Assembly (NCBI RefSeq): GCF_964275005.1
Contig: NC_092705.1
Coordinates: 19,248,385-19,312,384 of the forward strand
Direction of reading: 5' to 3'
From: Diadema setosum
Lineage: Eukaryota; Echinodermata; Echinoidea; Diadematoida; Diadematidae
DNA length: 64,000 nt
Shown: one piece after another, positions 35,201 to 46,833 of the stretch
Layout: each line of letters opens with the position of its first letter
How positions within the stretch are numbered: position 1 is the first letter of the stretch
Notes under the pieces: model-generated
Databases searched by the model: none
What the model was told of the DNA's origin: nothing
What the model saw: only the letters and a program-made list of their open reading frames with translations
Program-made: the position numbers and the translations under genes

Positions 35201-38200
35201 TTTCATAAGAATTTGTCCATTCATAAATACCCCACCAGACGATCTGAAGAATATCATTTACCTTTGTTAAGGTCCATGTTAGCACAAAATACGTTCATAT
35301 ATGAGGGGACAAGATTCTGGAATGCAATAAGTTATAACATTAAAAATGCCCCACCATTAGTTGTATTTAAAAGAAAACTGAAGTGGATATTGTTGCAATT
35401 ATTATGATGTAAACAAAATGTATGAGTGTAAGTTTATGGATTAGTATAATCAGTATTATTATTATCAAACCATAGCCTGCTCCGTGCATTTGAATGCCTC
35501 TACCACATGTCTTTCCTCTCTCCCTTCTTTCTTTTCTCCTTTCTCGACACCCGTCTCGATTTTCGTTGTATTATTGCCTTTGTAGTGTTTTGTTCGTACT
35601 TCGGTGAGTCAAAGACCCCGTTTACAGTGCGGGGCTGGGCCGAGCCGCGGCCGAGCCGCGGCCGAGCCCAGCCTCAATTGCGGGGCCGAGCCCCGCAATT
35701 TTGTCCGTTTACACTGCCGGGCTCGGCCCAAAGAGATTTTCCCCAGTGGGGAGGAGAAAAATCTCTTTGACCCTGTTTACAGTGCGATGCTCGGCCGCGG
35801 CTCGGCCGCGGCCGAGCCCACCTTCATTTCAGTGTAAACGCGCAAAAGGCCAAATGCGAGACCAAAATTGGCCGCGCATTTGGCCACGCTCTGGTGGTGG
35901 TCTCGGCCGCGGCTAGGCCGCGGCCGAGCCCGGCCTCTTCTTGGTGTAAATGCAAACTGGGCCAAATGCGCGGCCAATTTTAGTCTGGCTTCCAAACCAT
36001 CTGCCTGTACTATTTCGCTATTCAGGATATGAACCCCCTCAACGTCGAAACCTAGTATAATCTAAGGTGGTTTTGCCCTGCAAAGGATTTTTCCTTCGGC
36101 AAAGGCCTTTGCCCCAACGGCGACTTCTTCGCCACGGAATTCAGTTGGCAAAGGGTCTGAAAACAATACCAAATTGCGTTTGTTTACAAGCAGAGCGCCA
36201 CTACGACAAAATATTGCCGAGCCCGGGAGTGTAAACGGACAAAATTGCTGGGCTCGGCCCCGCAATTGAGGCTGGGCTCGGCCGCGGCTCGGCACTGTAA
36301 ACGGGGTCTTAGTTCATGTACTTGTCTTGTATCTCGTTTGTGCTGTTAGTCTCGTCTCTGCCGGGTTTTTACGTTTCATTTAGTGTATCACCCCTATAAA
36401 ACAATACAGACTTATGTATGTATTCATGTTTAATTTAGCTAATATTCTTCAATCAATATGAATTGAATTTGGTGACCATATGCATATCTTCCTTTCGTAA
36501 GTACATTGTATATTGCAACGGGGGGGGGGGGGGGGGGAGAGGGGCACAATCTACAAGCTTGGCTTTTCAGTGCCCCCCCCCCATCTCCCTAATATGCCCT
36601 AATATAGGTTTCCCCGCCCGATTTCATAAGATTTGCACTCGACTTAACGATACGATCATTCAAGTTCAATTGAATTTGAATGATCAATGAGATCAACATT
36701 TAGAAAGGTAACTAGTTCATTCAGTTTAATATCGTCAGCACGCAATTCCACGAGTTTCTCAAATAAACGTGTAAAAGGGCGTTCAAATTAAAAAACGCAT
36801 GTTTAACACATTTAAATTCGCATCAGCACCGCCGTGAAGAACGTTAAGGAATTTAAATTCACGATAAGGCAAACATTTCCAACATATATTGGCAGTGTTT
36901 TTCGTTGTTGCTTATGTTCTTTGTACTTAGTCATCTGTTTGAATATGCAAACTTAATCGTACCTTGAAATGAGACTTTTGACTTATACTAGGTGTTACGA
37001 AAACATATCTCATTTTTTATCCTTAATAGTTCAAAAACTATATATCAGATAGCACTGTCATGGATGTGAGTAATTGCTGAATAGTGTACAATTTAGTTGG
37101 ATGTGATTCGAATATGAAAGCATAAATCAGTTTCATGATATCCATGATTAATTTTGAAGTTAGGTTCCAGATTTTGGTCAAATTTTAACCTGTACAAAAC
37201 TTGAATTTTAAGCAGGAACCAATGATGTATATGTGAGTGTGTGCTTACAATAGGCGTTTTCACATCAGCCCGATGTTTCGAAATAGCGTGCTATTTTCTG
37301 ACTTGGGAAATTAACCCGATCACGAAATAGCGCGTTATTTGATAATAGGCGTTTTCACATCAGCCCGATGTTTCGAAATAGCGCGCTATTTTCTGACTTG
37401 GGAAATTTACTCGATAGCGAAATAGCGCGCTATTTGATAATGTGAACACAAATTAGTGCGCTAATTGTATCGCTCTGATCGAGAAAATTTCTCGAGTCCA
37501 ACTTGGGAAATTTCTGAAATAGCGGGATAGTAGCGCGCTATTTGATAAATGTGAAAACGATTCGAGAAATTAGCGCGATGCATCCCATCATGCCTAGCGT
37601 GTGTGACCCGATCGATCGAGGCAAACTGCACTCAAATATGAGGAATTTTTGAAATTGCACACATTACTGATGCTGTTTGCACATGCTCAGCTGTCGAATT
37701 AGCTCGAAAAAAAATTCGGGTAATTCTCTTCGGGTTGATGTGAATAAAAAATGAAATAGCGCGCTAATTCGCAATCGCGAAAAATATCTCGAGCTTGGTT
37801 TTTATCGGGCTGATGTGAAAACGCCTGCTGTTAATACAAATTAGCGCGCTAATTGATCGAGAAAATTTCTCGAGTCCAACTCGGGAAATTTCCGAAATAG
37901 CAGGATAATTAATGCGAACTAGCGCGCTATTTGATAATGTTCGGGCTGATGTGAATAGGAAATGAAATAGCGCGCTAATTTGCGATCGCGAAAAATATCT
38001 CGAGCTTGGATTTTTATCGGGCTGATGTGAAAACGCCTATTGACTCTGAACATTGAACATGAATACCACCTGTTCAGAGCTTTGCTGACTAGGCTTCTGG
38101 TCTCTTGTTCCAAGGCACATGAATACTTTATTGATAATTCATGATAGATTGCCCCGGGCACTGCTAGTCTGAATTCATGGTAAAGGGTGAAATGAATACA

Positions 38201-41200
38201 CATTGTAAGCATATGTGTCAATAGCCATGTTCAGACGTATTTCTAGTCGAAGTGAAATTTTATGGCACCGTGGAGGGTCGGTGTAACTTCCGGAAGTGTA
38301 AGCGCCGCGCACATCGACCATACGATTTTTTTTATTTTTTATTTTTTTTTTTACCAGCGGCATTTATCTTCTCTTTTCTTGTTGATGAGAATTTCTGAGC
38401 GCTAGCTTCTTCGTCGCGATCGGCTCGGTTAGAGTTGTACTGCACGCGCACGTGTACTCGCAAAATATCAACATTGCGATTTGACCCCGCAAGTTTTACC
38501 TAGGCTGTATGGTATGTAAGGTCATAGATACTCCGACTTGGTCTCCGAGGGCTTGTCCGCACGGGCAATTTACTCCGACCGGCTAGTCGTGGTAGCGAGA
38601 TACTCCTGAGAAAACTCAGGAGTATCTTGGTCGGAGGAAGAGGTCGTGGTAAGTTCCCCCGACCGGAGGAAGTTACCACGACCTTGTTCAGACGGGCACT
38701 ACTCCGCTGTGATAGTGAAATTCCTCATGAATAAATAATAAAGCATTCAATCCCTGGCCATTGCCCAGGACCATTGTCTGGGTGTTAATCACACACTCTC
38801 ATACACAGCAATTGACCCCTGTGCAAAGTGAAGGTTTTGTACAGAGGGTTCAGAGCAAAATCTTCACCCTGACTTAAAAATTAATATTTAATTTAATGAA
38901 ACTGATTTATGCTTTCATGTTCAAATTACCTCCAACAAAATTGTACACTATTCAGCTACTGCTCATATCAATGTTAGTGTTATCTGATAAATTATTTTCG
39001 AACTATTAAGGATCAAAAGTGGGAAATGGTTTTTTTTTGTAACACCCAGTACTAGCAAATAGTCCGTATAACTCATCTTTCATATACATACATGTACATG
39101 TTATTTATACACAACTTTAGCGGCTGCTAGAGCAGAGTATACATGAATATTTCGAATAAGGATAGAATTAGTGGGTGAAACATTTGACAATCAGCAAGAC
39201 TATATCATTGGCGATAGTCTTGAATGAAACGGGTCTGTACAGCTGAGCTGATTGTGGCAACTTATGATACGGACACTGGGAAGGCAGGAATGGAATCAAG
39301 AATGCAAGTATGCATGTGGACATCTAACAAATTCTGAGATGTAGCCATTCCCTAGATGTTGCGTTCATACTGTTATGGGATAGATTAAAAGTGGAATAAA
39401 GGTTGACAGGAAAGAAATACGTAAAATACTATTGAAATGAACTGATTACATGAAACTTTGAAATGAAAATACAGGTATATAATCCAATATAACTGGGAAA
39501 ACAGACGCGTAAAAACGCGTAAAAACTTAATTATGTTGATTGAATTCGAACGTTCATAGGGCGAAGTTGTGTTCCTGTAAATGAACCTGAAATAGGTACA
39601 AGGGACGCAATTGAATGCTCAAAGAATTAAAATGAACTATAACAGTAGAGTTGTGGCGAAAATCGCTTGAATTGAACAATGTTTTATTTATCAATTCGAA
39701 TGCAAATCTTATGAAATTGGTTGGAAAACCTTTATCATCCCTGCAGTCACACTATCTTTAATGTGGTAGAACATTTAGGACATTATGGCTATGTTTGTTC
39801 AAATACGAATATTATCGGAGCATTATTGAAATACATGATTATGATAACATACGCCCGAAATGTCATCCTTTCAATTATCATTTGCCAAAGAGCTTTGATA
39901 AAAGAACTAAAACAGTCACATTTGCAACGGGAATAATAGATGGTATGTTCAGAAATGAGGTCGCACACTACACTGTTTCGAATACATTTGAAACATGACA
40001 GCGTATAATTATGATGAAGAAAAAAGAGGTACAGACTGCAACATCCCCCCCCCCCATAGTCGACAACGGCCGATTGACAATGAACAATTCCTGAGCTTGC
40101 ACAATTCGCTCGCACTGATGAATATCTGCTCACTTTCGTTGTCATAAAACCATACACATGAACACTTGGATCGCTTTTTCACAGAAATTTGGAATATCCT
40201 GTCAGAGGAAACATTTTCGGAGCAGTATGAAATATAAGCAAAATACTCACCTTGACATTGATGACTCCATCGCCAACCTCGTCGACGACACCTGCCCCGT
40301 CCATTCCAAGGATGAATGGCGTCATGAATCCTCGCCATCCCTTCGCTCTGATACGAATCTCTAACTCGTTGACACCAGCTGCCTTAAGGCGGACCAGGAC
40401 CTGAACGGTGATCAGACACACAAATACTGTCAAACATTTTGTTGGCAAAACATTTATATGTTATTCACTAAAGCCGGCCCCTGGGACCCGGGAGTTCCCG
40501 GTGCTGCAGAGCCCCTAAAGTTTTGGCTTAGGAGCGGGAGCATAGCACCCAATGCATGTCAAAAGTGAAATTGGGGGATGCACCACAATAGTTGCTTGTC
40601 CATGTAATTGACTGTATAGGTTTTTGCGGTCTATTTCGTAAATTCGCCAGTCAAATTGATACAGCGATCGTTCAATTTCGGGGGTTTTGGCCATACTGTT
40701 TTGTCGTACAAATTCATTTTCGATCAGTCAAATTTTTATTCCTGTCAATCAAATCTAAAAAGCTGTCGTGTAAATTCGTGGAAAGTAATCCAACTATGCG
40801 CAAAGCGGTCATTCAATTTCTCGCGAGACGGGAATGTGATTGCGTGGTGCAGCTATTCCAGCATTAAAATTCGCTTCGGAGCAATCTATTTAACATTTCG
40901 AGCAATCAAATTAGCACGAAAGTATTCTGACCAGCTCATAATCATTGGGCAATTGTGTGTCTTTATCCATTCTTTATGCTTTAAGCACTTATTGTCCCTG
41001 GTGGAAAGAACACAGTGTCCCACACAGTGTTCACACAGTCGGCTACAGGATGAAGATGATTTCACACTCACTGGTGTGGTTTTTCACAGAGTTGTCGCAT
41101 AGTAATGTTCCGTTTTACACTGAATTGATGATTCACAGTATGTTCACAATGTTGAAACACTCGAATTCAACAATATGAAGAGATTTCTCACTGCGTTTCA

Positions 41201-44200
41201 CATCCTGTTTCACACTGTGAGACACTGTGTTCTTTCCAGGAGACCTGCCCATGTCTTTTCTATGTTTCCTTTTATTTTTGCATGGATATACATGAATCTA
41301 TATGTACACACTTCATGAAATCCCTTTCCATCATTTTCATTGTCACTCACAATTACAAGAAATGCCCATTTCCATTGATTTGAGTACTTCAAATACGCCA
41401 ACCCTTTGCTACTGAAATGAATAAAAGAACTCCGAACTCGAATGTTCACGTGCTCGAAAAGACGCTCGCATTCCAACGAATTTAAATGCTCTCGACGGGC
41501 ATGGTAATTTGAATGGTGTTACTGCTAAAATTGTTTGACCGAAGCGCAAAACTGATTGATCAAAAAGTAAAATTGAATGACTATCTTCATATGGCACTGT
41601 CTTTTTGCGCGAATTTGTATGATCTCAATATCAAATTGAATGAGAAACGCACGAGAATAATTGCAAAAACCTATAATGTGTGTACATTATGCAGTGTCTA
41701 TTTTTCTCCTAAGTCTGGAAAAAAAAAAAAGTCGTTTCAGTGAAAATTTGGCCTACATGTTATGGCAGATACAATGACAAGAAGATCTAGAACTTTGACT
41801 GAGCCCATTGAAAAATGATGTGTGTGTGTGTGTGAGTGTGTGTGTGCGTGCGTGTGTGTGTGTGTGTGTGTAAGTCAGTTTCTTTTCGTGCACATTATTC
41901 TTATAAGTCTCTGTGTATGTGCCTGTTATACTGGAGCATGCCCTGTTACACCTATTATTCTATGCATAATTCCTGGTTTGACAAGAGCATGGCAAGGTTA
42001 TGAGTAGCCCTATCCAAGCAGTATGAGTACGATGGTATTGACATAGACGTAGCCTACAGGATGCTGCGCCCCTGCCAGTATCAGCCAGCCGATGGTTTGC
42101 AAACAAATAATGTTTGTCTCTTACATGCGCTACATAAGGACTGTATTATTATTATTGTAGTTTGTTATCAATCTTTGGTAATAGAGGTGCTTATAAAGTG
42201 ACATTTTTGAAAAGTCACCGACCCCCCCCCCCTCAAAAAAAAAATGTTATGTTGAAGGTCTTCATTGCTGAAAGTCTTTTTTCGAATGACATAAAAGATA
42301 TCTAAAACGGTCTTCTGCTAATTTGGAGAGCACAAATCTGTTTTCATGAAGGCTATGAAAATTATGTTGTGCTGGAATTAGTTGTGCATTTTGGCTGTCA
42401 CTTTTATTTTCATTATAAATTTTGAAAGACTTAGCCCATAGGCTAGTCCACTTTCATAGATACTCAGTATACAGTCTCTCAAAAACAAGAAAACTGCATG
42501 AGGACAATATAATATATATCATAGCCCAAGTACAAGGAGCGGTACACTCGAAGAAATTTTCATGAATTAATTGAAAAGTTGCTTTTCAAATAATTTACGC
42601 AACAAGAATTTAGTGTTTTTTTTTTGTCTTTTGGTTTGCTAATTACATTTCTCGCTACCCTATTGCGAGAATACCAAGAGATTTTTCTCCTCTCCATATA
42701 ACCTCTTTAGAGAATACATATGACACTATCGTGACACCTGTTGCCACTCCGTGCTTTTACAGCCATTATTTTGTCACTGCTGGTGAGCTGTGCTACTTAA
42801 TATTAGTCCTAGAAATACAAAGAGTCTCTCCATTCCCATGGGATTAGGATACATCCCCTCCCCTTTGATCCTCATCCGTATACTTCATGCACAGTGGAAA
42901 GATGCACACGCAAGTGAAGAGTCAAGATTTCACGATTTAGCCATTTTCCCCGGAATATCATTATTATTTTTCGCTATACACACAAACCATGCACCAAATC
43001 TTTGAATTTTATTTCTAAAAAGTAAAAACTTTCTTGTGCTAAAGGGAGGACACTCCTCCCACACCCTCCCTTTCGTTGCCCCGAATATTAATTTTCCTTG
43101 CTTTTTTATTGGAAACTGTCCAAATGTGCAATAGATCACTGGATTCGGATTGTGTAAGTGTAAAAGTGAATTTCAGTTTGACATATTCAAAAGTTCACTC
43201 GTGTGGGAGGGGGGATACACCCTCCCTCTCCGCTCCACTTCAAACTCGCACAAGCACACGCCATTCAATCAGTGACAAATACCTATTGTTTTAAGTTTTT
43301 TTTTATTTTTTTTTATGAATAGCATTGGAAAATTTCCGAACTTTCCACAGGTGTGCACCAGGTTGTTGAATTTTGCTAAAATGCAAGAAAAAATAAAATA
43401 AAATAAAATAAAATAAACATATCTCATATAGGGGGGGGGGGGTGGGGGGAGGGGACTCCTTCGCTTGAATGTTCCCACCCCCGTAGAAATTCCTGCATAT
43501 AGCTATGCATGTATACATTAATCTATTTTTCATCATTAGGTAATATTGCATATTGCTTATATGGCACAAGCAGTGGCTCATATCACGAGCGCGATACCAA
43601 CCAGTCATACTTTCTACAAACTCGACATTATATTCAATTAAAGTCAAATAAATCTAGATAATTTTATTTCCATGTACGTTAATACAAAGCAAGGTTTAGC
43701 AATGATAACCACACACATTCTCAGCTTGGACACGATATTTTTTTCTCTCCATTAGTAATAAAGTACAACAGCATAGTATTTACAAGTTGAAAAATATCAA
43801 TGATATAATAAGCTGCTAGACCAAAATTAAGATAGTCTCATCACTGAAATATTGAATTCCGCATACACGCAAGAATATGAATTGATCTCTTATCTTATCA
43901 ACCTGCGTCAATAATCACAAGCTGAAGTCATCATCAAATAATGACAGACTTTGACATTATTGCAGGAAATTAAAATGCGTTATTATGTTTGCTGACTGAG
44001 TTTATCCTCTTTCATTCCGGCTTTCCGGTGGGGAGCTGCCGCCTTGCCGCCACAAACCAAAGCCAGTCCCACTATAAGTAACAGGATTGAAAGGATCTTG
44101 GAACTCATCAGACTACAGTCTGCAACAGCTAACATCAGTATTCCGCTGTTTCATTTGCATATAACTTACAGAAACCCCCCTCGGCCACTTCTATTCCCAC

Positions 44201-46229
44201 ACCATAAAGTTCAAGTAGCAAGATAAACTAAAGGGATGTATCAGTTTATTCGCTTTTTATTATAATTATTCTTTCTTGCGCATGAATAGAAAACTGGGTG
44301 TAATCAAAGTTGACGCAGCAGTGATGCAGATTAATGATCTGATCTCATTAGTTATCAATATTTTTTTTCAAGATACTAGAAATTTAGTTCTCATCGGACG
44401 AATCAACTTCAAGTAACTTAAAAAAAAAGGTTTGCAAAGGACATGGGAGAATTCCAACTTGCACTTTGAAACTATACCATCGTTACACAGATAGAGTTGG
44501 TTTAATATAGACATGTGCACAAGCCAATTTAAGCGCCTGTCAACATTTAGGAGAGAACATTCGTGGAATTTAGAAGTGGTTGTGGAAGGGGTCTGTACTG
44601 CTGTTGTGTTGATTTCCACAGCAATTACATGGTGGATTTTATTTATCGATCACGACACTCATACTCGATAGGTCAGCAATAGTAGCAGTAGAAGAAAGCA
44701 AAAGCAGTGAAAATGGGCGAAGAAATTGTTTAAGCGTCTCAGTCTATATAGTGAGACATGGACGCAAAGTAGTCTCAGTTCACGTCATGACGACCATAAA
44801 TGATAATGTTAAGAAACATCTATCTTACATCTTACATAGCCCGTAGTTGAGGAGACCATTTTTGTTATGGATGGTTCTTTTGTGAAGCCATTTTGATATC
44901 ATAATGTGTAAAAAGCTTCTGTTACCTTCATAAACAGCTCTAGAATGGTTTAAAGATTACCTTACTGATAGAAAGCAATATGTTTATTTAAATGGTCATG
45001 AGTCTTTTATGAAAACTATTTCTTGTGGTGTCCCCTAGGGTTCCCTACTTGGACCGCTATTATAAATTTTGTATATTATCGACCTCCAAAATTCGTCACA
45101 GATTCCTTCTTTCATATGATTTCCTGATGACACAATTTTTTTTCACATCGTAATTCTAACACGCTTATACATATGTTAAACAATGAACTGAAACTTGTTC
45201 AGTCCTGGATCCATAAGTTATCACTTAATATTGCTAAGACGCATTAATGCTGTTCAGTAACTCTTTGCAATCTGTTCCTGATCATGTCAAGATTAATGGT
45301 CTCAATTTAAACCAGGTCGACAGTACCAATTAAGTTTCTCGGACTGCATATTGATAGCGACCTATCCTGGAAAACCCACATTAACTATTTAGATAAAACT
45401 TTATCCAGAAACACAGGAATTCTTAACAAACTGAAAGATTATTTTTCCACACATATATTACAAATTATATACTCAACAATGATTTCCCCATACCTCAACT
45501 ATGGAATTCTAGCATGGGGCAACTCGTCCAAATTTTTGCTTGATTCACTTTTCCTTCTTCAAAAACGCGCTATCAGAATGATATTTATCTCATACAAATG
45601 ATTTTTTTTTTCATAAGAATACAATTTTGAAATTGACTAATTTGTTTGATCTAGACATTTGTATGTACAACTCTTCCACGAACGATCTTCATGATGTTTT
45701 TCTTCACATATTCAAAAGAAACAACGCAGTTCATAACTATACCCTACCCGTCAACGAGACGCTTATCACCTTCCACGTACTCGAACAATTTTTGCGAAGA
45801 AAACTATTATGTATGCAGGACCAAAATATTGGAACGATCTTCCCCCAGAACTCACAGGTTGTTTATCATTTTCATCATTTAAATGCAAATTAAGACAGTA
45901 TTTACTGACTAACTGCATCACGTAAGCTCATTTAAATTCTTTTCTATTTTGCTAAGGACTGTCCCTCTGTACTGTACTATATTGTTGTTGTCATGTTTAT
46001 CAGGCTTGAGCCGAGCCATTTGCACTCTCAATTTCTGATATGATAGAGTGTATAATGATAATGATACTGTTTGGACATGTAAAAAAGCAACGAATACTTT
46101 GACATCAAACTTAATTTTCCTCACCTTTCCGGCGACGACCTTGGGGACAGGAACATCTTCTTTTATTTTCATTGTGTCCGCGTCTCCGTACTCCTCAATT
46201 ATGACAGCTTTCATCGTCCGGCCAGCCAT
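29043..46229 (-). CDS. CRYZ: zeta-crystallin / quinone oxidoreductase, 8 exons
   Basis: Joining 46229-46125, 40400-40251, 34217-34057, 33657-33606, 31947-31795, 30670-30569, 30014-29919 and 29207-29043 gives 327 aa, close to the usual 328-330 of zeta-crystallins. These are cytosolic NADPH:quinone reductases of the zinc-free medium-chain dehydrogenase/reductase superfamily; they reduce quinones by one electron, and some bind AU-rich mRNA. Visible landmarks are MKAVIIEEYGD at the start, an MDR catalytic domain with GxYAQYCLADADRVYKL (about 95-112), the nucleotide-binding GASGAVGLAGIQLARGLGA (152-170), and C-terminal GWLKPYIGG and STGKTILLVD. No zinc-ligand cysteine cluster is present. All donors are GT and all acceptors AG, and no stops occur. 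Start chosen at 46229: ATG opens the frame and MKAV follows five codons later. Large introns are filled with transposons. Confidence 0.92.
29919..30014 (-). CDS. CRYZ: CRYZ exon 7
   Basis: Residues 242-273 (IVGKRGKATCTPQDMVTKES ... FFCDT). Acceptor ACAG, donor GTAAAG, phase 0. Matches the family block NPRDTMAKESS-I-G. Confidence 0.9.
30569..30670 (-). CDS. CRYZ: CRYZ exon 6
   Basis: Residues 208-241 (NAIGPMGVHVILETN ... LISKHGHIV). The donor GTACGT at 30568 was chosen because it is in phase 0 and joins HGHIV to IVGKRGK, matching the family's HGGRVIVVGSRG. Reading through would add residues absent from the family and break the next frame. Confidence 0.88.
31795..31947 (-). CDS. CRYZ: CRYZ exon 5
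   Basis: Residues 157-207 (VGLAGIQLARGLGA ... EVFDYKAIDFRKEIK), the second half of the nucleotide-binding motif and the following helix. Acceptor ACAG, donor GTATAC, phase 0. Confidence 0.9.
32285..33345 (+). pseudogene. LINE reverse transcriptase, 5' piece
   Basis: Lies in CRYZ intron 4, antisense to the gene. It begins with a pre-RT-like segment in broken frame, then shows D-F-x-x-FDTINHDIILRSKL, WLRCYLSNRYQYL, a frameshift, NCGVPQESILAPTVLGPTLF, and FADYTNLF in place of FADDTNLF (second catalytic Asp changed to Tyr), then LNWKTHIKK-like and LLQPHLAYGIEVWGS. This order is that of Jockey/CR1-like non-LTR retrotransposons. Inactive. The homology stops about YNN near 33320-33345. Confidence 0.75.
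33606..33657 (-). CDS. CRYZ: CRYZ exon 4
   Basis: A 52-bp microexon completing Arg139 and coding for ANFKKGDSVLVQGASGA (140-156), the first half of the NADPH-binding glycine motif. Acceptor GCAG, donor GTAAGT. Confidence 0.9.
34057..34217 (-). CDS. CRYZ: CRYZ exon 3
   Basis: Residues 86-138 plus two bases of Arg139 (PGDRVYVCQPITGTYAQYC ... FSALRALTR). Acceptor CTAG, donor GTGGGT, phase 2. Sits between two pieces of a LINE-like ORF. Confidence 0.92.
35171..35407 (+). pseudogene. LINE reverse transcriptase, 3' piece
   Basis: GTLPPLFTDMFHKNLSIHKY, TRRSEEYHLPLLRS, and FIYEGTRFWNAIS...FKRKLKWILLQLL followed by a stop is the C-terminal end of the same type of ORF as 32285-33345. It starts almost exactly where that piece stops, yet CRYZ exons 3 and 4 lie between. 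Located in CRYZ intron 2, antisense to the gene. Confidence 0.7.
35614..36308. mobile_element. GC-rich palindromic MITE, copy 3
   Basis: Ends GACCCCGTTTACAGTGC and GCACTGTAAACGGGGTC; the interior is like 3127-3704 in reverse. An extra hairpin AAAGAGATTTTCCCC/GGGGAGGAGAAAAATCTCTTT with another TTTACAGTGCG nearby (35729-35788) suggests a second partial copy or a hairpin expansion near the left end. Confidence 0.75.
37253..38037. mobile_element. GGCGTTTTCACATCAGCCCG MITE, copy 2 with self-insertion
   Basis: Outer ends at 37253 and 38037 between TA dinucleotides. A second complete pair of ends lies inside at 37348 and 37825, so one family member has inserted into another. The interior is built from AAATAGCGCGCTATTT-type palindromes as in 23357-23770. 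Confidence 0.75.
38600..38627. repeat. hairpin, 12-bp arms
   Basis: GATACTCCTGAG and CTCAGGAGTATC around AAAA. A wider set of CCGACC/GGTCGG and GTGGTAAG/TTACCACG pairs spans about 38575-38700, so a larger palindromic element may be present. Confidence 0.6.
40251..40400 (-). CDS. CRYZ: CRYZ exon 2
   Basis: Residues 36-85 (VLVRLKAAGVNELE ... GVVDEVGDGVINVK). Acceptor TTCAG, donor GTGAGT, phase 0 on both sides. Holds the ILGMDGAGVVDEVG segment typical of the family. Confidence 0.92.
40996..41242. mobile_element. short MITE
   Basis: TGGAAAGAACACAGTGTC and GACACTGTGTTCTTTCCA are inverted ends about 245 bp apart. The interior repeats CACACAGTGTTCACACAGT- and TTTCACACTG-like words. In CRYZ intron 1. 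Confidence 0.65.
41250..44930. other. CRYZ intron 1 interior, no other gene seen
   Basis: AT-rich intronic DNA with a TG microsatellite (41820-41872), an AAAAT repeat (about 43388-43417), G and C homopolymers (42222-42231, 43430-43455) and no recognisable exon. Short frames here are unsupported. Confidence 0.5.
44936..45925 (+). pseudogene. LINE reverse transcriptase remnant
   Basis: In CRYZ intron 1, antisense to the gene. Translating across frameshifts and stops gives WFKDYLTDRKQYVYLNG, ISCGVP-GSLLGPLL, F-DDT, WIHKLSLNIAKT, FLGLHIDSDLSWKTHINYL, MISPYLNYGILAWG and the C-terminal PKYWNDLPPELTG...FKCKLRQYLLT followed by TAA. Same general class as 32285-33345 but clearly a different copy or subfamily. 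Many inactivating changes. Confidence 0.75.
46125..46229 (-). CDS. CRYZ: CRYZ exon 1 (start)
   Basis: Codes for residues 1-35 (MAGRTMKAVIIEEY ... VVAGK); ends in phase 0 at donor GTGAGG. This is the beta-rich N-terminus of the MDR fold. Upstream on the minus strand a GGAG/GTAAGT near 46341 and an AG near 46289 could bound a tiny 5'-UTR intron, but this is weak. Confidence 0.9.
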
Positions 46230-46800
46230 TTTCGGATTCCTTTCCTTGTGTGATTCTGTCGGTCAATCACTTCTTTCTCTTTTCATCTGTTTCAACCTCC
46301 TTAGGTTCACTATCAAAATTGTCGATGCTAAGCAACTTACCTCCTACAATATAATGATCAACAAGTAAAGAGCGAAGTGACTGAGAAGTGATACGTGTCG
46401 TGTGAGGAACACAAGTGCCTGCAACAGTGGGTCTGGCAAGGTCCAAGACATTCCTTTATACGATTACAGCATACCAGCAAATATCACTTAACCGATACTG
46501 ACAAATGCAAGCATGTAATGACATTTAATGACACTACGTTCTGTGTTTGTGATGTTTTTGAGTATGAAGAGTGTGAGGAAACTTTTTAAAATTTATATCA
46601 AAACATCTATTCGAAGGTATAGAAGATACAATTTCCAGAACAGGCAAGAGTCTTGATCGGATATTGGCTCGTATAAGATTGCAATGTCATTTCCTATGCA
46701 TACATATCATGGTGACGAAATGATAATACCAGATAATTTGGAGCTGTCCGTCACTGGAACTTGAAAATACACGAGTTGTTGGGGATTTTGCAAAGGGTAT

Positions 46801-46833
46801 TATGGCTAGTTGTATACTATACAACTAGCCATA
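46801..46833. repeat. perfect 33-bp palindrome
   Basis: ATGGCTAGTTGTATA and its exact complement flank a single C, plus a further outer T/A pair. It lies about 570 bp upstream of the CRYZ start codon, so a regulatory role is conceivable but unsupported. Confidence 0.8.

Larger units (their letters stand above)
36988..39049. mobile_element. 2.06-kb TIR DNA element, TA target
   Basis: The left end CTAGGTGTTACGAAAAC and the complement of the right end CTGGGTGTTACAAAAA begin inverted arms of about 230 bp sharing TTTTTATCCTTAATAGTTC-like, GCTGAATAGTGTACAATTT and GAAAGCATAAATCAGTTTCAT blocks. TA lies on both sides. No transposase is seen. It hosts the MITE at 37253-38037 and the hairpin at 38600-38627. 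It lies in CRYZ intron 2. Confidence 0.75.
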
